Assembly: GCA_018257865.1 (NCBI GenBank) | Contig: JAEUBA010000204.1 | Location: 1 to 25,858 of the forward strand | Length of the DNA: 25,858 bases | Origin: Stereocaulon alpinum | Lineage: Eukaryota > Ascomycota > Lecanoromycetes > Lecanorales > Stereocaulaceae | Direction: 5' to 3' | Shown: in pieces, positions 9,756 through 19,490 of the stretch | Position numbering within the stretch: the first letter of the stretch is position 1 | How the letters are laid out: each line of letters starts with the position of its first letter | The notes under the pieces: model-generated | The model's database searches: none | Told to the model about the DNA's origin: nothing | What the model saw: only the letters and a program-made list of their open reading frames with translations | Made by a program: the position numbers and the translations under genes

Positions 9756-12290
9756 GTTATATATAATAAGAACGTAGAAACTAAGGAAGCCCTCTATTAG
9801 GCTAAAAGGGAAAAGGTTACTACCCTATAGAAGGCTAGGATAATAGCTTTTAGAGAGGGAGTTTATAAGGTATTACTAAGACTAAGAGGAGTATAGTAAT
9901 TTACTAAGTAGAAAAGAGAGAGAAGTATATACCCTAAAGAGCTACTATAATTCCTAGCTATTAAAGACGGAAATAGGAATAAAGTAAGGGACTTTAAGGG
10001 GAAGGTAGAGGCCCTAAGGAGGGTCCTCTTCCTACTTCTACCCTTAATAGACTTAATAGATATAAAGGGGGCCGACTACTTAGAACCTATAGTAATAGAT
10101 AGTAAGATTACCTTAAAAGAGGTAAAGGACGCGATTTAGTACTTAGTAGTAGATAAGGCCCTAAGGATTTTAAGGATCCCGAATAAGTTCCTAAAAGTAG
10201 TATATATAAAGATAATAGAAATATTTTAAAGGATATTTTAAGCGTACTTAGACTATAGATACTACCTAAAGAAGTTCTAAGAGGTAAATACGGTAATACT
10301 AAAGAAACTAAAAAAGACTAATTATTTAGAGCCTAAGGTATACCAGCTTATTATATTACTAGATATACTTAGAAAAGTATTAGAGATAGTAATAGTAAAA
10401 CGTCTTAGTAGAATAGTAGAAAGGAATTACCTACTTTTAGAATACTAGATAAGGGGTAGAAAGAGATACTTAGTAGAGACGGCCTTAAAGACTATTATAG
10501 ATTTAGTTTATATAATATAGAATTAGGGTAAAGATAACGTAGCGAGCCTACTATTACTAAATATAATAGGGGTATTTAATAATATATCCTATAAAAGGCT
10601 ACTCTATAACCTAAAGATAAAAGGAATCCCTAAGGGAATCGTTTAGTAGACTATAAGCTTCCTTAAAGATAGAGTAATATTAATTACTTTAGGAGGTAAA
10701 ACTAGCTTAGTAGAGGCGGTAGAGATAGAGATCCTATAAAGATTACCTATATTACTAATTCTATTTCTCTTCTTTAATATACTACTAATTAAAGTATACT
10801 TAAAAGTAAAAATCCTAGTATAGGTAGGAGGATTTATAGACGACGTATACCTACTAGTATATAGTAAATTAATAGAAATAAACTATAGATAGCTAGAATA
10901 AGCCTATAAGCTTTATCTAATATAGGTAGAAATATACGGAGCGATATTTATACCCTAAAAGTATAAACTAGTATATCTATCGCGAATACCTAAAAGGTTT
11001 AATATAAAAGAGACGGTATAATTTAGTAGTATAGAGGTTATACCGGAGGTAAGTATTAGGGTCCTTAGGCTATATATTAATACTAAACTTCGCTAGGGCC
11101 CCTATATAGTATAGGTAAAAGTAAAAGTAGCTATCTAAACCTAAGCGATTAAGTACTTAGCCGGATTAACTTAGGGAGCTATATTTAAGAAATATAGGAT
11201 AGTATATAATATAGTAGTAAGACCTATACTTATATTTATTATACTAATCTAGTATATCCCTACTAAAGAACTAGGAGTAATAGGAAAGTATATTAAAATA
11301 TTAGTAATAATATAGAATAACTATCTAAGGATAGTCCTTAGAGTATATAGAGTAATACTAGTCTAAGTTTTAAAGGCGAAGGTAGTTATCCCTCCTATTT
11401 AAACTTAGTTAGATACTTTAGTTATAAGATATTAAGTATTAAGGGGGATTTATAACCTAATAATTAAAGGTAACTATATAATCCGTTAGAGATTATAGGG
11501 AAAAAGAGGGAGGGCGCGCCTAATATACTCTACCCTATTATTAAAGAAGGAGGTATAGGCCCTTTAGGAGCTTAAAGTAAAGAATTAGGACTAAGTATTA
11601 ATAATAATAAAGCGGAAAGTATATTAGTATAACTTAGAAATAGATATTAAGGAGTACTAAGACGTAGGTATTCTAGCTAAAAAGATAAGGAACTAAGCGA
11701 TAGTAAAGTAGACTAAGTAATAGGAGATATATAAAGAGGCTATCCCTAAATACTCTTATATACCTATTTAAAAGGAGATATTATTTAGAGATAGGTATAA
11801 CTACTACCTAAAACTAAGGAAGGTAGAAAGCTTAATAGTAGTTTAACTCTAAAGTAGTAAGAATAGGTTTAACTACTTCTTATATAAAGTAAAGGTACTA
11901 AGGATTCGTAGCGCTCGCTATAGCTATAGTTAGAGAAATTAGGATATAAAGTATATTCTCCTATACTACCTAAAGCTTAGCGATACCTAAAGAGAATTTA
12001 TTAAGGAGGTAGGGATCTATAATATTAGGACTATACTAGCTAAAGTTAATAGTATAAGGGTAGTAGTAAGATAGCTAGTTTAGTTAGGATTTCTAATATA
12101 ATACTAATTTACTAAGGAATAGCTTTCCTAGTCTAGACTCCTTATTAAAGTAGAACTAATAATAAAAACCCTAAAGATAAAGAAGCCTAAGTATAAGGTA
12201 AAGTTAAAGGTAGTAGAGCTACTAGAGTATTATAGAGCTTAGTAAGGTAAAGGAGACTATAGTTACCAGTATTATAAAGCCTAGTAGTAA
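9756..12290 (+). pseudogene. LINE-A ORF2: reverse transcriptase and C-terminal Cys region (RIP-degraded)
   Basis: One frame (frame 3) runs about 2.5 kb without indel. It reads a pre-RT linker to about 10100, then the RT. Palm motifs include ILLDILRKVLE near 10355, GVFNNISYKRLL near 10572, IKGIPKGI near 10618, and the catalytic box GGFIDDVYLL with both Asp codons intact (FIDD 10833-10844). Downstream of the RT lies a long thumb and C-terminal domain. Near 11790-11970 it reads RDRYNYYLKLRK, SSKNRFNYFLYK and RSARYSYSW, then NWDIKYILLYYLK, which corresponds to the Cys/His segment at the end of LINE ORF2 proteins with Cys/His changed to Tyr. I see no clear RNase H domain. Many TAG codons stand at Trp positions, as expected from RIP. 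The stop is probably one of the clustered TAG/TAA codons at 12282-12290. Confidence 0.85.
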
Positions 12291-12454
12291 GGTTAGATAA
12301 GCGGAGTAGAGTAATAGGTAAGCTAATAAGCGAGAGTTTTTAGCTAGAAGAGGCGACCCTAAAAAGGTTTCTTTCGCGTCTAAAGGGCTTATAGCCCCCT
12401 AGATTTTCTAATTATATAAAAGAACACCCTTATTAGTATATATAGATACTAGAA

Positions 12455-12480
12455 TAGGCGTATGAATTAATCAATTAATT
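12455..12480 (+). repeat. LINE-A 3' tail, degenerate tetranucleotide repeat
   Basis: After GGCGTATG the sequence repeats AATT with one surviving AATC. In LINE-D the homologous position reads CAAT repeats on its own strand. Converting CA to TA turns (CAAT)n into (TAAT)n, exactly what is here. Short tandem tails are typical of 3' ends of some LINE clades. Confidence 0.75.
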
Positions 12481-12770
12481 AATTAACCTATTTTCCCTAT
12501 TTTTCCCGTATTAGGGCTATTATTCGTAGATAGTTAGCTAATTACTACTCTAATTACTATAATATCCACCTATAAAATTCTAATACTATAATTAAATAGT
12601 TGACTACTAGTTAGATAATAGTCTTTATTTGGTTAGTATTCGGTTTATATTTAGTTATAATAACGTTAGACTATCTCTTCCTAAAACTAATAACCGTTAT
12701 AGTTAGTAAACGGTTAGTAGACGGTTAGTAGACGGTTAGTAAATAGTTAATTAATAATTAATAAACTATC
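12481..12770. other. AT-rich spacer, no gene seen; 12-bp triplet repeat near its end
   Basis: I see no protein-like frame in either orientation. At 12711-12746 CGGTTAGTAGAC occurs twice and a variant (CGGTTAGTAAAT) once. A few TG dinucleotides survive (for example TTGACTAC near 12600 and TTTGGTTAG near 12638). It may belong with 13491-13664 to one unrecognised repeat carrying the minisatellite, since TAACCGTTAT occurs on both sides (12691 and 13491). Confidence 0.4.
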
Positions 12771-13461
12771 TAGGTATTACTAATATTACTAGATATTACT
12801 AATATTACTAGTACTACTAGATATTATAGATATTACTAATATTACTAGATATTATAGGTGTTACTAGTGCTACTAGTAATACTAGATATTGTAGGTATTA
12901 CTAGTACTATAGGATATTATAGGTATTACTAGTACTACTAGATATTATAGGTACTACTAGTGCTGCTAGATATTATAGGTATTACTAATATTACTAGATA
13001 TTATAGGTATTACTAGTACTACTAGATATTATAGGTGTTACTAATATTACTAGATATTATAGGTATTGCTAGTACTATAGAATATTATAGGTGTTATAGA
13101 TATTACTAGATATTGTAGGTATTACTAATATTACTAGATATTATAGGTGTTATAGGTATTATAGGATATTATAGGTGTTATAGATATTACTAGATATTGC
13201 AGGTATTGTAGGATATTATAGGTATTGTAGATGTTACTAGATATTACAGGTGTTACTAATATTACTAGATATTATAGGTATTATTGGATATTATAGGTAC
13301 TGCTAATATTACTAGATATTATAGGTATTACTAATATTACTAGATATTATAGGTATTGCTAATATTACTAGATATTATAGGTACTACTAATATTACTAGA
13401 GTTACTAGAGTTACTGGAGTTACTGGAGTTACTAGAGTTACTAGAGTTACTAGATATTACT
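12771..13461. repeat. Mosaic minisatellite, about 690 bp
   Basis: The array is built from a few short words in varying order: ATTACTAAT, ATTACTAG and ATATTATAGG. Between about 13296 and 13390 a regular 28-bp period appears (GGT at 13324 and 13352). Toward the right end it changes to a 9-10 bp GTTACTAGA/GTTACTGGA series (13396-13450). Units are imperfect, and several carry TG (GGTGTTAC, TTGTAGG, TTGCAGG), so decay is less complete than in the flanking elements. No coding frame is maintained. Confidence 0.9.
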
Positions 13462-13463
13462 TT

Positions 13464-13490
13464 ATAGTTAGGGTTATAGTTAGGGTTATA
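13464..13490 (+). repeat. Two TTAGGG-containing 12-bp repeats
   Basis: TATAGTTAGGGT occurs twice in tandem, putting TTAGGG at 13468-13473 and 13480-13485. TTAGGG is the telomere repeat of most filamentous ascomycetes, but two copies interrupted by TATAG are not a telomere. It may simply be a further variant of the adjoining minisatellite. Confidence 0.6.
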
Positions 13491-13664
13491 TAACCGTTAT
13501 CTAATAGTTATAAAATTATTAATAGTTCTTATAGTTTTAGAACGGTTATATTCTAGTATTAATAGCGTTTTAGAACTAGTATATACTTAAATCGGTTAAA
13601 TAACTATATTAAACTTATATTATAACGAGATTAATTCTTAGTAAAGAGCCTATATAGTACTAAG
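13491..13664. other. AT-rich spacer, nothing recognised
   Basis: There is no protein-like frame, and CpA is nearly absent. It includes TAGTTATAAAATTATTAATAG and AGAACGGTTAT-like words. It sits between the minisatellite and the 5' truncation point of LINE-B. Confidence 0.4.
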
Positions 13665-14209
13665 GGTCTTTAGTACCCGCTATAGCTATAGCTAGAGGAA
13701 ATAGGATATAAAGTATATTCTCCTATACTACCTAGAACTTAGCGGCTCTCGTAGGGAACTAATTAAGGAGGCGGAGACTTATAATATTAGAGTTATACTA
13801 GTTAAGACTACTAGTATAAGGGCGGCTATAAGATAGCTAGTTAGGTTAGGATTCCTAATATAGTATTATCTTACTAAGGAATAGCTCTCTTAGTCTAGAC
13901 TCCTTATTAAAGTAGAACTAATAATAAAAACCCTAAAGATAAAGAAGCCTAAGTATAAGGTAAAGTTAAAGGTAGCGGAGCTACTAGAGTATTATAGGGC
14001 CTAGTAGGGTAATAGAGGTTATAGTTACTAATATTATAAAGCCTAGTAGTAAGGTTAGATAGGTAGAGTAGAATAATAAGTAAGCTAATAAGCGAGAGTT
14101 TTTAGCTAGAAAGGGTAACTCTAAAAAGGTTTCTTTTACGTCTAGAGGGCTTCTAGCCCCCTAGATTTCCTAATAATATAAAAGAATACCCTTATTAGTA
14201 TATATAGAT
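13665..14209 (+). mobile_element. LINE-B: 3' fragment of the LINE-A family
   Basis: From the word CGCTATAGC (about 13678) to TATATAGAT (14209) it aligns nearly gap-free with LINE-A from about 11915 to 12442. Differences are mostly transitions. It contains the end of ORF2 (Cys region and C-terminal basic tail) and the 3' untranslated region. The left edge is a 5' truncation. The right edge is cut by the E3 LTR, before the AGATACTAGAATAGG and tail sequence that LINE-A retains. LINE-B was therefore in place before E3 inserted, or was deleted at that point. Confidence 0.85.
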
Positions 14210-14382
14210 TGTTAGGAGTTACTATATAGTTATAGAAGCCTACTTGCTTTGGTATTTGCCCTTCTTACTAGCAGTAGGTACTGCCAAGCCTTCTTACTTA
14301 GTAACTATAGATATCGCCCTTCGGGCACTTAGAAGTAGTAAGAATCCATCTACTTTATACACTTACTTTATTATACCTAATA
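14210..14382 (+). repeat. E3 5' LTR (173 bp)
   Basis: It starts TGTTAGGAG and ends ATACCTAATA, a perfect TGTTAGG...CCTAACA inverted terminus once the final C-to-T change is allowed for. The PBS two bases later confirms the right end. It keeps several CA/TG sites (CTTGCTTTGG, CTGCCAAGCC, CATCTACTTTATACAC), so it is less mutated than E3's interior. The hairpin CGCCCTTCGGGCA near 14315 may be structural. Confidence 0.8.
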
Positions 14383-14384
14383 TC

Positions 14385-14398
14385 TAGTAGTAACGGGC
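14385..14398 (+). other. E3 primer binding site
   Basis: TAGTAGTAACGGGC begins two bases after the LTR and is identical to the E1 PBS on the minus strand at 9110-9123. The first TAG is read as RIP-altered TGG. Confidence 0.7.
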
Positions 14399-14900
14399 TA
14401 TATATCTAATTAATACTATACTATTCCTTATAGATATAATTGGACTAATCTACTAGCTTAGCGGCTATTACTTTAGTATACTATCCCGCTAGTACTAGCT
14501 ATATTACAGCACTATCCTCGTTCTTTACTATATTATCCGTAACTACTATTCGTCTTACGTCGGTGCTCCTAGACGCCCTATTACTCTTATATTAGATTCG
14601 TTATTATCTATATTAAAGCCTTTAGTAGGTACGCCTTTACTTACTATAAAGTACTATTATCGAATATTAACGACCTATAACCCCGTATCCGTAGAGCCTT
14701 ACTAGCAGGACTCGACTAGACTATAGAGATAAGGAAACTAAGAGTAGGAGCTATACTATAATCTAATTAACTAAGGTAAGGTATACGGCTGAGGCTATAC
14801 CTTTTTACTTATACTAGTTAGCTAAGCGAAAAGCTTCGCTTAGTAGGTACCTCTAACCGGAGAAATTCCCCTGTAAGGAAGGGACCTCCTACCTTTTATT
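14399..14900 (+). other. E3 leader / possible Gag N-terminus, nothing recognised
   Basis: About 500 bp between the PBS and the region where the frame-2 Gag reading becomes convincing. It may be untranslated leader, the Gag N-terminus, or both. I see no domain. Confidence 0.35.
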
Positions 14901-17888
14901 AGGACCTTACTCCTTTTACCTTATTAGCTATAATAAGTTATTCGTTTTTACTTCCTACTAGTAGAAAAAAGCTATTAATATCCTTAATATTATCCTTAGT
15001 CTTAGAGCTTAGCTAAGGAACGGTACTTATAGTATTCTAGCTATACTTATTTATATAGACTAGCTACTATTACGTTAGTATTATTCTTAAGGATCTTCGT
15101 ATTATTATTATATATATTACGTCTGCTTATCTAGTACCTAAGAATACCTAGCTCTAAGTCCCTACTACTAAAACTACTTATTTAGGTTTAGTAGTAGCCT
15201 CTCGCGAGAGCTTAGTTTTAGTAGAAACCTCCTCCCCTATAGTAGCGTAGCTAGCTAATTAGGCTATTAATAGGACGTCCCTACGCTCTAATATTAAGTC
15301 CTTCGAATAGCGTATACGTCCGTTTACTATTACGCCCTCTACTTTATAGTAAGGCTTAGCTACTACTAAAGAAATCCTAAGGTTAATAGCTAGCAGTAAC
15401 TCCTTAAGTAGCGCTACTACCTATAATTAATAAGATAATAACTACTAGGACTCTAGTTTCTTTAAAAAGTAGTATAAAGTAATATAAGCTATAATAGGTA
15501 CTACTCTTTCTAAGCCTCTACCCTCTAGTACTCTACTAGGGGGCGGCCTCCCTAGCCTTAATATATAGCTAGAAGCTCCGCTAGGCCGTCCGTAAGGTCT
15601 TCGCTTAGATAATATTAGTTTCTTTAACCCTAACGCTAAAGGGGAAGGACCTGTTATCAGCGAAAAGTATATTACCTTTTAAGATATTTTTACTTTCGTA
15701 GACCGCTTAAAAGAAATAAAACGCTAATATTTAGAGTAATAAGTATTAGTAGTAATTATAAACTACTTAAAAGGGTCTGCTATAACTTAGTATATAGTAG
15801 AACTTATAGAGCTTAAAAGAGATATTCTAGAAGCTATAAATCTTAAATAGTAGATAAAGCTACTAGTTTAATAGTTTAAAAAGGATATAGCTAACGCGGT
15901 TAAGGCTATATACTCCGAAAAATTCTTAATAGAAGACGCCCTATATAATTATATTAGTCTAAGGGAATATATATAAAATATCTTCCGTTATACTTATACT
16001 ACTAAAATAGGAAGTACCTAGCTAATTATTACTTAGAATAACCTATATCCTACCTTTTAAGGATAGATAAGCTAGCCTACCTTATTAACTTTAATATATT
16101 CCTTTTTATAAGAGTTAGATCTTAAGAGAATAGTATAGTATAATATAGCTATTAAAGAAGATAGACTTACCTACTAAGTTATTAGCAGAGCTACCGCTAG
16201 TAAGAGCGGTTAGGCTAGTTAGTATACTTTATCTTAGGGATTTTCTAAGCCTTAACCTTCCTTCTAGCGTAATAAACGACGCGAGTCGAATAATTATAGA
16301 TATAGAAATAACTATTCCTTAAATTCTTAAGCTAATAGATACCCCTAGTACTAGCCCCTATCTTAAGGACTTCCTTTAAAAGGAAATCTACCTTCCTACT
16401 AATAGCCCCTATAAATTATAAGCGGAAATACGTTAGATTCTAAGAACTAGACTTCTAATACTACGGCTAATAGGAATTCTAGACGTAATACTAGACGAAA
16501 TAACTACTATAATTATTACTCTAGGAAAGCTTACGCCGTTAAAGAAGAAGAGGAGGAAAATTATAATAATAATACTAGAGAGTCTACTGAAGGGAACTAC
16601 TACGCTAATAAAGACTTAGATTATAAAGAACCGTCCTATAAAGAGATAGAAGACTACTTTAGCGCTGCTACCCTTAGTAGTACCCCCTAAGATATATAAT
16701 ATAAAAATTATCTAATATCCTTTAAGTCGAAAAATTAACTCTACTAGTACCTTAGTAATTCGGGGAAAGGTTATAAGGCTACTAAATCTTCTTATCTAAA
16801 CTTCCTACTAAAGCCTACGGTAGGTATCTCGCCGCAGCCTTCTACTACCGGCTTAGGGTCTAAGATAAATAACCCTAGGCGTAGCAGCGCCTATCCTACT
16901 ACTAATACTACTACTTTAGTTAGTCTTCCTATTATTAAATCGAAATCTAGCTCTAAGAAGGAAGTCGGGTTTAGATACGCCTTTTAGTAGTACTATTACG
17001 CTACTATTAATATCTAGCTTACGCCTAAATAGCTAGAACTAAAGAAGGGTTATATAGACTCTAGTTATTCTATTACCCTTATTAATAGGTCTTTCCTTAA
17101 GACCCTACTACCTAATTATAAGATATATATTATATCTACTCCTATTATAGTCCGCAGTCTTAGTTTAAACCTATACTAGATAGTAGAATATACTATTATT
17201 CCGCTATACTTTTAGGGTATAGACTTAGTAGGTGCTAAAGTTCTAGCGATAATATCGCCCTAAGAGATTTATATTATAGACTATCTTAAGGCTAATATTC
17301 TTATTAGTATAGATATTATAGTACTAGAGGCTATTAATATTATTATTACTAAGTCCGTCGCTTCTATAGGTAGTTATAAAGTTAATATCCTAATTAAAGT
17401 TAAAAGTATTAGAAAAACTATTCGCCTGCCTATATATATAAAATAGACTACGGTTATTCCTCCTTAGTCTTAGGCTTATATTACCGTCTACTATACTACG
17501 CTCCTAGATTATAACTTTTTATTCGAACTATCGAATAGTATATTATTACTCTATACTTACTTAGTAGACTCCTCCTTACCTATAGTACTAGTAAAAAATA
17601 ACTCTAATATCGCTATTATAGTTTCTAAGAACCACCGTCTAGGTACTATCTATAATACTAACTTTAATAACTACTACCTTATCTTATAGGAAGACTAGAT
17701 TAATACTATTAGTCTAGTAACTTATATCCCTAGCTTAGAATATTATAGTAGCTAGTTTAAATAAGTCCTTAAGGTCTTAAAGCCTACTACGGTTACTATA
17801 CTAGCTATATTATACTCTATCTTCCTTATAACCGAAACTACGGCTAAGCCTAAAGATATCTTAGTTTCTACTACCCCGAACGACGTAG
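14900..17888 (+). pseudogene. E3 gag and protease (RIP-degraded, 3' truncated)
   Basis: Frame 2 is uninterrupted by indels from at least 15240 to 17888. A Gag-like region spans about 15600-16200, reading FFNPNAKGEG, then FVDRLKEIKR*Y, INYLKGSAIT and an acidic-basic helical stretch (KKDIANAVKAIYSEKFLIED). About 16250-16700 is Arg/Ser/Asn-rich, like a nucleic-acid-binding tail. An aspartic protease follows at about 17045-17350. The catalytic Asp codon (17057-17059) survives but the following Gly reads Ser (DSS), then YSITLINRSFLKTL and, at its end, LKANILISIDIIV. E1 has the same protease layout. A further 500 bp of linker runs into the E2 junction. RT and integrase are missing. The start codon cannot be placed. 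Confidence 0.7.
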
Positions 17889-18137
17889 TATCAACCCTCA
17901 AGCGTGTGCGCGTTATAGCTACGCTAACGTAATAATATTAATCAGGGTCTAGGGGCTTAGTAATAGTATTGCTACTTAGGACTCCCCTGTATTTTAGGGA
18001 TCTTTAGAAATTAGTTCTGCTACTACTTAACTACTAAGTAATATAATTATATCTATTGCTTAATACCTAAATCTAGTAACTTTACGTCTCTTATACCTTA
18101 GTGCGCTAGCTTAGAGCCGGCGTCGCTAGCCTTTATA
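17889..18137 (+). repeat. E2 5' LTR (249 bp)
   Basis: It begins TATCAACCCTC and ends CCTTTATA, reading as TGT...ACA after RIP. Against the 3' LTR there are about 17 differences, all C/T or G/A transitions, with no indel or transversion. This copy keeps CAACCCTCAAGCGTGTGCG at its left end, where the 3' LTR has TA. I found no TGG/TAG-type PBS directly after it. Confidence 0.93.
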
Positions 18138-18214
18138 GTTCTAATTTCTCTACCTTTTTAAGGGAGAGGCCCGGAGTTGCTGCGATATTAGGTTAAATAC
18201 GTAGTTGCACTACT

Positions 18215-19490
18215 ATAACTATTACTAACGCCGAAGAACCTAATAATATTAATAATAATAACGATCCTACGGAGAGCTATAGGACTGACGGAGAGTCTCA
18301 GCTAGATACCTCTAATTTAGATAACGCTGATCTTAAGTAACGCTTATAAGAAGCCTAAGCGACGAATCGCCGCCTAAAGTAACTACGCGAATTATTAGTA
18401 TTAGAAGCTGAAAACGATATAATTTAATACCCTAGGTCGTAGAGTACTATTAGAATACCTATAGGGATAGTTTAAGAGGAGGAATAATATCCTACTACCG
18501 CTATATTAGTATAATTAGTTAATGTTGCTGGCTAAAGGATTCCTTTACGTCTTATAACGCCCGCCTTTAGCGCGCCTACGAACCTACCTATTAGACTCTA
18601 AAGACCCCTAGTGCTGAAAAGCTTTCAGCCTAAGAATATATAACCCTATAAGGGAATTAGCGAGGGTAAATACCTACGCTAATTCGCTAACTTAGAGAAG
18701 AAGTTTCTTAAGAGTCTAGAGTACTTTACTACCGAACTATTTAGGATAGTCTACTATATAGACGCCCTAGAAGATAACCTGAATTCCTAGTAGAATACCT
18801 ACCTAAAGGACTATAGATAGGATAATATAACGTTCGAATTCTTTAAGTAATTCCTATATAATTTAGTTATAGATCCTATCAACCGCCGTCTCCTCACCTA
18901 CGAAAGGTTTAAGGAGGTAAAGTAACGTTCTAACTAGAAAGTTACTATATTTAAGGCCTACTTAGAGGAGTTAGAAGCTAACCTACCGCTTATAGCCCTA
19001 AAGCTTAAAGCTAACCTCTTCCTAGCTAAGCTGAGACCGGAGCTGAAGAATAAAATCTTAAGTATAGGTAAGGTATTTAATAATAGGGATAATATTATTA
19101 CTTAAGCTATTATATAAGAGAATACTATAGGGCGCGAGTGTTATAGAGGCGGCGGCTTAAGTACTTATAAAAAATTATCTAACCCTAGGGCCTCTAAGTT
19201 ATAAGGGAGCCGCTTATTAGAATAATAGATTTCTAAGCCTAATAGGCTGGGCCTAAGGGTTAATAGCTTATAGTTAGCGCGAAATAAATCTTATTTAAGG
19301 AGTCTAAAGCGGAAGACTAATTTAGATTTAGTAACTAAGCTTATCTACTATTATTACGGAAAGCTAGGCTATATAAGCCTAAATTATCCTAATTATAATA
19401 AGCCTGCAACTTATAGCGGTGTTGGTATAGTATTAGTAAAAAACGATCAGCCCCCGTAACCGCCTTAGAAGCGGGGGAAGAAACTTAAAA
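18215..19490 (+). pseudogene. E2 gag with CCHC zinc knuckle (RIP-degraded)
   Basis: Frame 2. A likely start is ATA at 18215 (an ATG with its G changed), reading ITITNAEEPNNINNNND, then an acidic, Gln-rich N-terminal helix to about 18440. The retrotransposon Gag domain is at about 18600-19080 (GKYLR*FANLEKKFLKS, YIDALEDN, TFEFFK*FLYNL, RFKEVK and the helix FKAYLEELEANLPL). An Arg/Gly-rich segment follows. The zinc knuckle at 19346-19387 has Tyr at all four ligand positions with exact C-x2-C-x4-H-x4-C spacing around YYYYGKLGYISLNY. Gag reads on to the slippery site at 19438-19444 and ends a little beyond it, where the gag frame meets clustered TAA/TAG codons. The knuckle indicates RNA binding in the capsid. 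Confidence 0.82.
19438..19477 (+). promoter_or_regulatory. E2 gag-pol -1 programmed frameshift signal (slippery heptamer + stem-loop)
   Basis: AAAAAAC at 19438-19444 lies in gag phase as gtA AAA AAC, the canonical X-XXY-YYZ arrangement. A 6-nt spacer (GATCAG) follows, then a stem CCCCCG (19451-19456) pairing with CGGGGG (19472-19477) around a 15-nt loop. A competing CCGC/GCGG hairpin (19460-19474) is also possible. Gag uses frame 2 and pol uses frame 1, exactly the -1 relation. After the slip, pol reads from 19444 and gives RSAPVTALEAGEE and then the protease. The signal holds no CpA, so RIP could not erase it. Confidence 0.75.

Larger units (their letters stand above)
9756..12480 (+). mobile_element. 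LINE-A: 5'-truncated non-LTR retrotransposon, RIP-inactivated
   Basis: The element starts abruptly in the linker before the reverse transcriptase; ORF1 and the endonuclease domain are missing. It ends near 12480 after a degenerate AATT/AATC tail (12464-12480). That tail is the RIP-altered form of the (CAAT)n tail seen in LINE-D. Loss of the 5' end is the usual outcome of incomplete target-primed reverse transcription. Its 3' 550 bp are repeated in LINE-B, and other segments match LINE-E and LINE-D, so one LINE family supplied at least four fragments here. Confidence 0.85.
14210..17888 (+). mobile_element. E3: 5' part of a Ty3/gypsy element, cut off by E2
   Basis: Begins with a 173-bp 5' LTR and PBS and continues through gag and protease. 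It ends where the E2 LTR begins, before any reverse transcriptase. No second copy of its LTR occurs in the window, and the sequence beyond E2 is a LINE on the other strand, not the rest of E3. The PBS and the protease family are the same as in E1, so the two elements are relatives, but their LTR and Gag sequences differ clearly. Confidence 0.85.

Noticed and set aside
12771..13461. CRISPR-like array
   Set aside because: Units are short, overlapping and variable with no repeat/spacer alternation, and the context is eukaryotic.
13468..13485. Telomere or chromosome end
   Set aside because: There are only two TTAGGG hexamers, interrupted by TATAG, inside a larger AT-rich repeat.
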